From Lineus longissimus (taxonomy: Eukaryota; Nemertea; Pilidiophora; Heteronemertea; Lineidae): a DNA stretch of 64,000 nt. The stretch is from assembly GCF_910592395.1 (NCBI RefSeq), contig NC_088311.1:14202501-14266500 (forward strand), read 5' to 3'. The first letter of the stretch is position 1. The number at the start of each line of letters is the position of its first letter. The notes beneath the pieces were generated by a model. That model made no database searches. It had not been told where the DNA came from and saw nothing but the letters and a program-made list of their open reading frames with translations. Position numbers and translations under genes: made by a program. This document shows positions 54,840 through 64,000 of this stretch, one piece after another.

Positions 54840-55148
54840 TAGTAGGATTTCTTCATCCTCTGGAACGTACGCAACGCCTTTACTCCTTCGATTAAACCAT
54901 AAACAATAGAACTTACAACAACGAACAATAAAATTATCAGATGCTCTGCCAGAAAGCCAACAACTGCTCCAACTTATAAGTAATAGGGAAACGCATGTAC
55001 GACTATCTACGACTTTTCTTAGGAATTTGGAAAAAAACTTCGTAATCATGCCAAAACCTACCAAAAACGTAACATGGATAAAACTGACAAGTTTCCCTAT
55101 TACTGACTTTAGTTGGTTCAAAAAAAACTCTGCAAATAAAATATTCAA
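54840..55148 (-). pseudogene. C-terminal part of the coiled-coil membrane gene, element C
   Basis: The reading shifts frame between 55090 and 54980 but carries VIGKLVSFI and then GFLAEHLII and SSIVYGLIEGVKAL. These match the C-terminus of the element B gene at 16605-18034. An inverted repeat (54979-54992 with 55091-55104) lies exactly at the break. The N-terminal part is replaced by the SINE-like unit upstream. Confidence 0.55.
54979..55104. repeat. 14-bp inverted repeat bounding a 126-bp insert
   Basis: AGTAATAGGGAAAC at 54979-54992 is the exact reverse complement of 55091-55104. The 98 bp between interrupt the membrane gene. It may be a small MITE or an inverted duplication. Confidence 0.6.
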
Positions 55149-55149
55149 T

Positions 55150-55346
55150 TGTTACATTAAACAATTAAACCAAAAAGACTTATCCCACTGGGATAAAGAC
55201 TTATCACGGCGTGATAAGTTTTCTCCCGCTCCATTATCCACAAATAAAACCAGTCCTCATATGTTTCCTTCGTCGGGATTAGAACCCACGCCACCACCTA
55301 ACCTCAGGTGTGGAAGCTCCATGCTTTACCCACTCGGCCATTGAAC
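55150..55346 (-). mobile_element. tRNA-derived SINE-like unit
   Basis: On the minus strand GGCCGAGTGGGTAAAGC (A-box, 55324-55340) and GGTTCTAATCCC (B-box, 55274-55285) are spaced as in a class II tRNA with a long arm. The acceptor ends do not pair, so it is not a working tRNA. Downstream is a CTTATCACGCCGTGATAAG palindrome. It sits inside element C between two viral genes. Confidence 0.5.
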
Positions 55347-55455
55347 TTTTCTAATAGAAAATGTCATGTAGGCCTATTTAGCAGTAATTTGGCCAGTGCT
55401 GCCATCTGCTAACATTTGTCCTAACCAAAATTCAAGGAAAATTCAAGTAAAATAA

Positions 55456-56165
55456 ATGTATTACCCATTGGCAACGGAGCATAAGGATAACATTACATTT
55501 GACTTCTATCACGTTGATGCCTATGTTACTGCTAACAGCTTTTTCAAAGTACAAGAAAGTGATATCACGCCAGGGTTTTTAAAATTGAAAAACAGAGATG
55601 ATTGTCTTAGACTTGAAAAAAACCCACTGACGTTCTACCAGAATCAGTTTAACATTGCCGTCTGGTTCGCGACAACTGGATGTGGAATTTCACTCGAGCA
55701 CCTGAACAGCAGCAATCAAATGATCATATCATTTTACAGGTTCCACACTTACTATCAAATCAGAAAAATTATGAAGAACCTTGATATCCCCATTTTGGGA
55801 GAAAGCGATTTCAACGAAACAAAAAATAACATAAACCGTAGGAAACTAGGCGAGTTACTAAGTGAGTTTGGCTTAAAAGACGAATTTGATTTTTCAGAGT
55901 TTGAAAGTAATTACTGTGGAGTGTACCGGATTACAATCCAAACATAACTGATCCTGGCTATTACATCAATAATTCGAAAATCAATTTCTTCTTAATGCAA
56001 GTTCACGAGAATAGAATGCCCTCGATGTTTAGAAAAGACTGGGATGATGGTATGTCTAATTTTAAGTACCCAGATACTTTCATCAAGTGGCACGTCAAAC
56101 AACACAAGAATGCATTTGATGTCATTACACAGAAACCATGTCAAACATACCAACAATTCATGACT
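55456..56165 (+). pseudogene. Element C copy of the large RLEKNP gene
   Basis: The frame from 55456 shares CLRLEKNPLTFYQNQFN and FNETKNNINRRKLG with 18076-19513 and continues after a shift near 55930 into QVHENRMP and NFKYPDTFIKWHVKQHKN. The N-terminal about 35 residues of the element B copy are missing, and the 3' end stops at 56165, where foreign CG-rich DNA begins. Its strand is opposite to its neighbours, unlike in element B, so the element is rearranged. Confidence 0.65.
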
Positions 56166-56411
56166 CTAAAGCCCGCACCACACGGTGAAATTTGCGTGAT
56201 GCAAGTGACACGCGTGCACGTTGCGACAGGCAAATTCTCACTGTGTGGGGTCGTTTTTTGCTGCGTATCTTCCTCGCGTGTCGAGACGCAGCCGATCTAG
56301 CATGTTTGATATTTTCTCGACACGCGAGGAAGTTAATCACCGTGTGGGGGCTACCTGCAGCAATGTTGCGCGAGTTCGACGAATCACAACAAGCAGATCG
56401 GTCACATGATT

Positions 56412-56683
56412 TATAGGTCAGTCACATGATACCAAAATGGCAGCGCCCGGGAACTGTCAAATCCTATGAGAAGTATTATGGACCAAGAAGACCAAATTGC
56501 CCTTATTCTCCTGCTGTTACTCCGTCGGAGGCGGCGGCGGAGGCGGCGCCGCGTAGACCGTAGTCTTTGGACAAGGCCATGGATTCAGAATAGAGAGGAT
56601 AAGGGGGCCTATGCAAATCTAATTGCTGAATTGCTGTCGACTCAATGGGAGCTGCCATTTTGGTATCATGTGACTGACCTATA
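56412..56683 (+). mobile_element. Harbinger-like MITE with a captured exon
   Basis: 33-bp perfect TIRs (TATAGGTCAGTCACATGATA at 56412 and on; reverse complement ends 56683). Inside, an open frame has arginine-rich codons followed by RSLWTRPWIQNREDKGAY, which resembles the N-terminal start of HARBI1-like transposases. It is probably an internally deleted Harbinger. The flanks are palindromic (TATA), so the target duplication is ambiguous. Confidence 0.7.
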
Positions 56684-56745
56684 ATTGTAAGCGTTCAGGA
56701 CACTATTATGACCGTTGTTTCCGCAACCCACATCAGAACCAGGAA

Positions 56746-58255
56746 ATGGACAGTGGCAGAAGACAGGACAAATACTGCAGGAATCATTGCAGTTGCAATC
56801 ATACCACAGCAGAATGCCGACAAGCAGGAGTGTACGGAAGAAGAGGACCAGGCACCCATGGATTCGTCTCCAACTCTGGACCGAGTTCAGCCCCAGCCAG
56901 ACAATACGGAGCAGCAAACCAAACGGGAGGCAATTTCAACAGACAGTCGGGAAACCAGTAGAGCGGGATACGTGAGAACAGGTCTATCGGTATGATCCAA
57001 CCTGCTATGAAGACCACTACGGACAAGATTTACAGATGGATTTAACATGGCAAAATAAGGTAATAGGTTGTCAAGCAGAGACGGACGCCTTGGTCGACAG
57101 AATCCTAAATGGAAAGCTGTCCACTTTTTCCAGTCAACATCCAAATGTATTTTCTGTATTACATGTGCATGAATGTGTTATGAATTATGTTGATGAACCA
57201 ATAGACAATATTGACTATGAAATAGAACCAATAACAGAATTAAAATTGGCAGAAGTTCCTGTGAGTGCGAATCCCATTGATAAGTGTGAGCAGAAAATTG
57301 TACTCACGTACGTGAAAGAAAATGATCTAGAAGGTGTGCCGGCTCAGGCCGAAGAAATAGTTAAAATACCAGTACTCAGCGTACAAGTAATTACTAGTAC
57401 ATATGAAAACGGGTCCGACCCAATTCAAATTCAGACAAAGTGTGATATTGGAGGTATGAGGAATAAAATAATCCCGACTCAGGTCGAAGAAAGCCAATGG
57501 TGTAAGCATGTAGCCAGTGTGGTAGCTCACCCAAATATCATGAGTAATGAAAATAAGCCAAACATAGACGTAAATCAATGGTATTAAACGGAATCATGAT
57601 ATTACCACTTCAAATAGGTGAGCGAACCATCCACTTCCCTTTCTACTTGTGCAATAAAATGTCGGTGCCGGTAATCCTAGGTTATGATTTCTTGCAAAAG
57701 GAAAGGTGTTTAATAGACTTTAGCAAAAATCTGTTGACAGTCAATGGTTCTGAAGGTGTGCCACTGATAACAATTCCAAGCCCAACACGCGTATATCGAG
57801 TAGTTCTGGATACGGGTAAGGTATTGGCCCCTTTAGAGGTAACTAACCTTAAACTCCAGCTCAAAACGACGGTGAATCGACCTCTCACGGGAAGACTCGT
57901 ACCAAAAATGGAACGAATGAAAGAATTCCACATATTCTTGCTGTCCTCGCAACAAAAGTGACTCATACGTAATAAATTAGTACAACCAGTAACAAACTTG
58001 ACAAACGCACCAAAAATGTTGTACGCAGGTACCGACGTGGCCAATTTCATCACTCAGCCACGAGGATGCGTGAAATCAGATCACTCAGAACACAGCAACT
58101 TGATTGACCTGGCAGTGCTGCATGCAGATACTCCTGATAACGTCGTCACAAATAACAACAATGACTCAAGTGATGGTGAAATCATAAACTTGAACCACGC
58201 CTTTGATCACGTCCAAGAAGGGGCGGATGAAGAAATATTTAAAGAATTAGATTGA
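56746..58255 (+). pseudogene. Gypsy-type LTR retrotransposon relic (gag end and protease)
   Basis: At 56770-56815 a zinc-knuckle-like cluster (YCRNHCSCNHTTAEC) marks the end of gag. A spacer-rich region then leads to a retropepsin-like tail at 57590-57760: ILPLQIGERTIHFPF, then VPVILGYDFLQKE (the ILG motif) and a CLIDF strand. The active-site Asp-Thr/Ser-Gly is not visible, and reverse transcriptase and integrase are absent. Stops lie near 57585 and 57960. The retropepsin call is fair; the gag call is weaker. Confidence 0.5.
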
Positions 58256-59679
58256 ACACCAGGTTTCATGGAAGATAAGTATAAAAATGACGATGATTAT
58301 CCAGCTGTATCATTAGGCCATCATCCATTTCAAACATCATTTTGCTCGTTCTCGCCCGCCCGTCAACCGTCATTCGGCTCATTCATTTCTCCATCTACTT
58401 GCCCTTTATGCCAGCCAACCATACCCGACGGTCCCCACCTATTTCACTGTCAAAACGGTTTCAACAATTGCCCAAATTATGTGGCCACGCCTTGGCATCA
58501 TGTCGGCATCAGACATGGCCTATATTAACCATATCTTCAATACGGACCTTTGTCAAGACTGCCTGTACTTTCAACGCGATCATCAATACCATTACAGGCA
58601 TGAATAACTTATTACACCGTCCATGATCGGCTGGTATAGGATAAAAAAATCCCCAAGATTTCGATGACGGTCCGGATCTCAGTAATGATTTAAGTGAACT
58701 CCACCTCGTCTTAGACAATATCCCGACGGCCAATTTTGACAATTAAATATCATTAATAACAAGCATGTCTTTATAAACATCCTTAATTCCCTACACGCTC
58801 GGTCATCCGACTGTGATCATCTCAACTTCTACTTTCGGGCAACCGCACCTGTTCCTATATTCTTCCCTTTATGAATTTTACGGTATTTTGTTCCTTTGGC
58901 TCGTGTATCATCATACCACTATACATTGTCTACATGTAATTACTTCTGTATGTCGATATGACTAGAATGGTCGAGGCGTGTGACCAACAGACTCCTGCAG
59001 CTACCTGGTGAATTCCTTCATTACAATTCACTCGTTCTGCATTCCTCTGTACGCTGATGACACCTTGCTTTCTCAATTGTATTGTGTGCTTATATTCACC
59101 TTAGGAGAGCACCCCGGGTTGTTCTAAGCAAGTTTAAAACTTACAGCTAGTTTCGAAAGCAGGTGTATAAATATTCCAATTGCTTCAGTTTAACCATTAT
59201 TTCTTAAAGTATATTATGACCGCATCACGAGGTAATTCACTTACAACCGTAAATGTAACTAAACCAACTTTCCTTCCAACGTTATACGAAACTCATAATT
59301 CTTTCTACTTCTGACATTTAGAGTCACAATCGTCGAATGCTTTTCGTCTATCTATGGGTCCTGTGCGACCTTGTCCGCCATTGTGAGCCAGGAGCCCCAG
59401 TGCCGCACCACGTCCTGATCTACCAGGAGAGCCCGATCTACGTTTATGCTGAGGAACCATCCACACTAACAGCAGTGATAGAGAGGATGATAGCGGACAT
59501 GCCTCCAGCAATTTCCCTATGGTTCGCTAATCGACACCTCAGGCTTCGCCTTTAGTTCCTCTACACAAACAACAACAAAAAAGTAATAAATAAAATTAAA
59601 TAAATAAATATATAAATGTATAAAGCAAATAAATAAATTTTAAAAAATGTTCGGGCCGAACATTAGCGGCAGAGGGGGA
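58256..59679. other. Unassigned stretch inside the Gypsy relic
   Basis: Short open frames (58268-58528, 59337-59555) have no recognised family. The region ends in (AAAT)n-rich DNA at 59575-59650 and a purine-rich tract GCGGCAGAGGGGGA at 59666-59679. Confidence 0.35.
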
Positions 59680-60264
59680 TGTTACGGGGTCATCCCAATT
59701 TGTAAAACAATCCCATCCTCTATGCTATGACTCAACTTATGTAATATAATTCCTTTGTATAAATAACAAATTAAATTGTTATCTACTACATCAGCCTCAG
59801 GTACTTCATGTACACAATCAAATTACCCTTTAAGAAATCACTATTGGACAAGCTTGTAAAACCTGTAAGCGTTATGGCCAAACAACTCCTATCTCCAAAC
59901 CATTCCCAATTTTAGCCAAAAGCCAAAGTCAAAACCTGGTCATCTTGCAATAGTCAGATAGTTGGTAGTGCAATTGTTGGAGCTAACATAGCCCACGCTC
60001 TCTCTAAAACATCGTAAACACCTGTGTAAGCTGATGGTACAAGGTAGATAACATCTCGAGCTTGAACTTCCAGACCACGATAACCTTGGGAAACCCTAAC
60101 TATTTAGAATTACAGAAAAATGCAATGACGCACACTCTACGGGTTTGAAGATCCGTCCGTTCGGTATTTATTGATTTTGATACCTAAATAAGGGTACGTT
60201 TTGAGAACGAACAGCTCTCAACGAAGTAGCAGCAATAGTCTTAACTCCGCTCCCGAGCGTAACA
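59680..60264 (+). mobile_element. Probable 3' LTR of the Gypsy relic
   Basis: Starts TGTTACG directly after the purine-rich tract and ends CGTAACA at 60258-60264, giving the TG...CA inverted ends expected of an LTR (585 bp). Units with ACTCCGCT.CCGAGCGTAAC repeat at its end (60245 and 60316). No matching 5' LTR was found in the window. Confidence 0.5.
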
Positions 60265-60420
60265 GTCAGCTTCCGAGCAGAGCTTACCATCTAACCTCAG
60301 GGCAATAGTTTCAACTCCGCTTCCGAGCGTAACGATCAGTCAGCTTCAGAGCAGTGACTATATTCTAGCTTCAGGGCTAAACATCTGACCAATTCGTCGT
60401 GGAAGTAAGCTCCACAACAC

Positions 60421-60620
60421 CACATGTGACTCGTCACACCAAAACCAGGCGCATGTCGCACAGAAGATGAGCCTAAATGACACCAGAAGATAATGGGAGA
60501 AATTGATGTGCTCATATTTCACAAAAGGCAGACAATAGAGAAATGAACAAACAGTCCGTCTCAACCTGCCAAGCTCAGAGCGACATGCGCCTGGTTTTGC
60601 TGTGACGGATCACACATGCG
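60421..60620. repeat. Fold-back with arms of about 39 bp
   Basis: 60421-60458 is nearly the reverse complement of 60581-60620 (shared CAAAACCAGGCGCATGTCG). The arms are 122 bp apart. It may be a MITE end pair. Confidence 0.65.
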
Positions 60621-60671
60621 ACCCGTGACACTAATGACGGATCTCTTCTAATCCCGACTGATAAAAGTAGC

Positions 60672-62152
60672 TTGATGCGTACGGTTGAAGAACAGAAAGT
60701 CATGAACGAATCTGAAGAAGAGCCATTGGATATGACTGATGCGGTAGCACAAGATGTCGAGGCCGAAGTTGATTTAGAGGACATGGTGATGATTGATCCA
60801 CCACTTGAAGAAAACAATGTGAATGAATCAGCGATCATTTTTGACGGCATGGCTGTCTTGCAGAGTATGAAGAAGACGCCGGTAATGACAGAATAATCCA
60901 TCTGAAGACAGCATTCGTGAAACGAATGATTCGCCTGATGAAGGGCTACACCGAGGGCCACATCATTTTTGACAGATACCTCGAAGTGTCCCTGAAGGAC
61001 AAAGCCCGCGCAAAACGTGCCGCAAAAACTTCCGCAGTAGAGTACATGGTGCACGATGAGATGAACATTGCAAAGATTTCGCTAAAGGAACTGTTGTCCA
61101 ACTGAAAGACAAAATCACAGCTGACTGAGTTGCTTGCTGAAGCTCTTCTAGAGGCATTCAAGGACTCAAACCAAGACTTGGTGGTGTCATACATGGACAA
61201 AAGCAGGTCTTACCGTTCTGAGCTTCTTCGGCAAGTCATGATGACACATAACCACGAGGAGGCAGATACAATGATTCCGCTTCATGTTCTTGATATCATC
61301 AGAGAGTCGAGATTCAAAACAATAGATGTGTGGTCTCCAGACACAGATGTGCTGACGCTTCTCATGGATTTGGTTGCAAATGGACATATTAAGTCCCCTA
61401 CAACAACACTTCGATTGTTGACTGGAAAGGGGGCGAAATACAGGACAATTGATATGTGCAATCGAGTGTCAGCAGTAGGGGCCGAAAAATTGAAGGGTTT
61501 GATTAGTTTGCATCATTTCAGCGGTGCAGACTGGGGAGGTAAATTCGTTGGAGTTTCCAAAAAGACGTGGATTTCCGTTTACCTTTCACTACCCAAAAAT
61601 GATGAAATCATTAAGACTTTCGCTAGCATGGGCCAAGGTCTGCGTGAGAGTGAAACTACAGAGATGCAATTGCAAACGAATGGGGATATGCCCGTGAGGT
61701 ATCGACCAATCGAAAGATTTGTTTGCCATGTTTACTCAGCGAAGAGTAACATTGACTCGGTACCTGCTCTGCGAACTGTTCCGTAAAAAAACCTGCAGGG
61801 TGAAAAGCTTCCACCAACGCAGGGAGCACTTCTTCCGCACATTGCTCGAGCTAACTATATGGCAATGAGAGACAAGTCGTACACTACTAACATGCCTGAG
61901 CTGCTGGAACTTGCCCGAAATGGATGGGAGGTCACTGCTAATGGAGATTATCAACCTGTCAGCTGTCTTAAAGAACCAGCACCTGCAGCAGTTCTGGAGC
62001 TCATCAAATGTGGATGCCGAGGTTTATGCGATTCAGTTAAATGCTGTTGTCTCAGAAACGGTCTGTCCTGCACAGCATTATGTAAATGCACCGATTGTTC
62101 AAATGCTGCCAAGGAATTTGACCTCAGCAATGAAGCTGATGATATTGAATAA
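60672..62152 (+). pseudogene. Mobile-element-type gene with HEEADT motif and Cys-rich tail
   Basis: Consecutive open parts (60672-60896, 60917-61105, 61130-61786, 61859-62152) are joined by a shift near 60890 and in-frame stops TGA 61103-61105 and TAA 61784-61786. The core has THNHEEADTMIPLH, WSPDTDVLTLLMDL and FSGADWGGKFVGVSKKTW with ordered acidic residues, resembling a PIN/FEN-like nuclease fold. The tail is a repeated-Cys module (CGCRGLCDSVKCCC, CTALCKCTDC). Similar proteins are common as multicopy genes in invertebrates; I infer a transposon origin but cannot name the superfamily. Confidence 0.5.
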
Positions 62153-62398
62153 GCTTGAGAAGAGACCATCGATTAATTACTTCTAATTCATATTCTGACT
62201 TAGCTGGCCGATTTTTTCATTGATAATATGATGACAATTACATAAGTTGTTATCTGCTGCTTGTTATCAGTTGTGTTAGTTGACTTATTAAAAACCGGTA
62301 TGTCATTTATATCAGTTTATCACATCGTTTGCTTCTATCTGTAGAGATAAAAAAGATAGGGTCATATGGCAAATGGCAAATTTGTTTTTAACTGCAAT

Positions 62399-62722
62399 GG
62401 GCCTATCTTACATTGAAACCGATGGCTGCAATGGATAGCTTGACCCCAAAAACCTATGTCTAAACACCAACATCAACCTCCTAGCTGAATTGGTTGCAGA
62501 GTTACGGAGCCCTAAAGGTATTGGCGGCCATCTTGGCGGCCATCTTGGATTTCACTGCATTGGCTTATCTTACATTGAAACGGATGGCTGCAATGGATAG
62601 CTTGACCCCAAAAACCTATGTCTAGACACCAACATCAACCTCTTAGCTGAATCGGTTGCAGAGTTACGGAGCCCTATAGGTATTGGCGGCCATCTTGGCG
62701 GCCATCTTGGATTTGACCCCTT
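62399..62722 (+). repeat. 162-bp tandem repeat, two copies
   Basis: Units starting near 62399 and 62561 share almost every base (CTTACATTGAAAC.GATGGCT, ACCAACATCAACCTC.TAGC). Each ends with a doubled GGCGGCCATCTT word. Confidence 0.9.
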
Positions 62723-62990
62723 AGATGAAGTCTGAAAATTTGTTACCGTCCATTTTTGAATCCCTCGCAAAAAATCGATTCAGAATCAACCGCTATCTCA
62801 ATTTGGACATTAAAATCTAACGTAATAGCATAGTCTACCACACAATATCGGCTACAAACGGTTTTTGGTCATGTTGAAACAGTGCTGACACGTAGTGCCC
62901 GAAGAGGTCAAAACTAACTACGTCACCCCCGTATTCTGGCGGTGAAGAGAGTATGATTGGATATGACGTACACGAGTAGGAAGGCGTTAA

Positions 62991-63854
62991 AGAACCAGCA
63001 CCACATGCATGTCACGTGATTTGGTCAATTAATGTATAATGGCATTGCTGTGATTGGTCGATCCATGTATGGACCAATGAACATCACGATAGATATTAAT
63101 AGTTATTTCCGTCAACAAAAGCACGTGCATATTGTGTTTTAGATTATGGAGTTGAAATTAACCCATTGACACTGAATAATCGTTCGTTTTATGAAAATAA
63201 TTGAAAAAGGAAAATTTACGAATAGGCATTACAGTTTAATTAAGGAAAGGGAGACTATAGGCAGGCGCTAACCAGGGGGTCAAATCAGTGGTATTAAATC
63301 AGATAGGCCTGCTTATGGATGGTAGAAGTGCACCGGTGTCCGGATCGGATTAGGCCTAGCACTACCCTAGGCTATAGCGATAGTGGACAGACTGGCGGGC
63401 CTGCTTGCCCAGAAGCTGCGGCACACCTTGTAAATGGGACTTCATGACTATAACTATTGATAACACCTATGACCGATTACGGTGGCCTAATGTGCCATGT
63501 GTATACTGTATGTATAATGTATGTACGTGGTGTACATATTCATGTATCATACAATGCTTACCCTGTGTATCGAAACATCCGAATTTGCATTTCGATTGGG
63601 ACCCACCCAACCAACCTGTCACAAAACGAGACTTGGTGGCAATTTCATACGATCTCACAGGACGATAAAGATGGTCTTTGAAGGCCTCCTGTGTAGAAAA
63701 TACCTTCAAACCACGGTATACGGAAATATCTTCGTCCCAAAAGGTGGTCAGCCATTTTTAATTTCCCGCGGTATACCACGTGAAATTGATTACATATACT
63801 AATTTTTGTGCCATATTTAACCAAATCACGTGACATGCCTGTGGTACTGGTCCT
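62991..63854. mobile_element. TTAA-flanked MITE with 35-bp TIRs (piggyBac-like)
   Basis: Left arm 62991-63025 (AGAACCAGCACCACATGCAT and on) and right arm 63820-63854 are reverse complements with three mismatches. TTAA lies directly outside each end (62987-62990 and 63855-63858), the piggyBac target signature. The 864 bp have no transposase, so it is non-autonomous. Confidence 0.8.
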
Positions 63855-64000
63855 TTAATAACTTCCGAGTGTCCAGGGTCTTGTGGTGCAGCTATTTTGA
63901 ATGCTAATCAAGTAGACACCGGTTGTGGAGGTTGACACACAACACACAATACGAGCTCGCTTCCCTATTGGCTTTGCCTTCGGCCGCTTTTTTAAAAATT

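Noticed and set aside
55271-55346. Functional tRNA gene (class II)
   Set aside because: A- and B-boxes are present but the acceptor ends do not pair.
62399-62722. CRISPR-like array
   Set aside because: Only two 162-bp direct copies with no spacers; an ordinary tandem duplication in eukaryotic DNA.

Overview
The window looks like repeat-rich intergenic or intronic DNA of a marine-type invertebrate. The signs are AT-rich DNA, GT-AG introns inside transposon genes, CR1-like LINEs, a BEL/Pao element, Harbinger, pogo-like transposons, a TTAA-flanked MITE, and several decayed Maverick/Polinton-like (adenovirus-related) integrated viruses. No host gene is identified with confidence; one possible host terminal exon is noted near 26.85 kb. 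The exact taxon cannot be read from the sequence.

1-8 kb (element A, + strand): a compact capsid cassette. In order it holds an adenovirus pX-like basic protein, a Ser/Asp/Lys-rich protein, a penton-like candidate, a pVI-like protein, a major-capsid candidate (F54H12.2-like), an adenain-like protease broken by a LINE fragment, a membrane protein with a PC4-like tail, and an unknown gene. Start and stop codons overlap at two junctions, as in viral operon-like arrays.

8.4-19.7 kb (element B, mostly - strand): a Maverick-type element with a protein-primed DNA polymerase B pseudogene, a divergent gene split by a CR1-like LINE, and five further genes, most carrying stops or frameshifts. Inverted repeats lie at both edges (8396-8466 and 19554-19696).

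20-23.5 kb (- strand): a relic of a second A-like penton gene and a pair of tandemly duplicated unknown genes. 23.5-28.5 kb is mostly non-coding, with a SINE-like duplication and a degenerate tandem repeat of about 620 bp.

28.5-31 kb: BEL/Pao LTR retrotransposon relic. 31.3-34.5, 42.4-45.3 and 46.3-49.4 kb: three TA-flanked pogo/CENP-B-type DNA transposons with four-exon transposase genes. The third has an uninterrupted reading frame but an Asn in place of the first catalytic Asp. 36.2-39.7 kb: a nearly intact Harbinger element nested inside a CR1-like LINE endonuclease, with CAG target duplication.

50.3-56.2 kb (element C): another Maverick relic with a retroviral-type integrase, packaging ATPase, Maverick-type capsid candidate and three gene families shared with element B. 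56.4-64 kb holds a Harbinger-like MITE, a Gypsy relic with a probable 3' LTR, a broken Cys-rich mobile-element gene, a 162-bp tandem repeat and a TTAA-flanked MITE with 35-bp TIRs.

Taken together, elements A, B and C and the relic near 20 kb record repeated integration of at least two lineages of adenovirus/Polinton-type viruses, later broken up by retrotransposons and DNA transposons.
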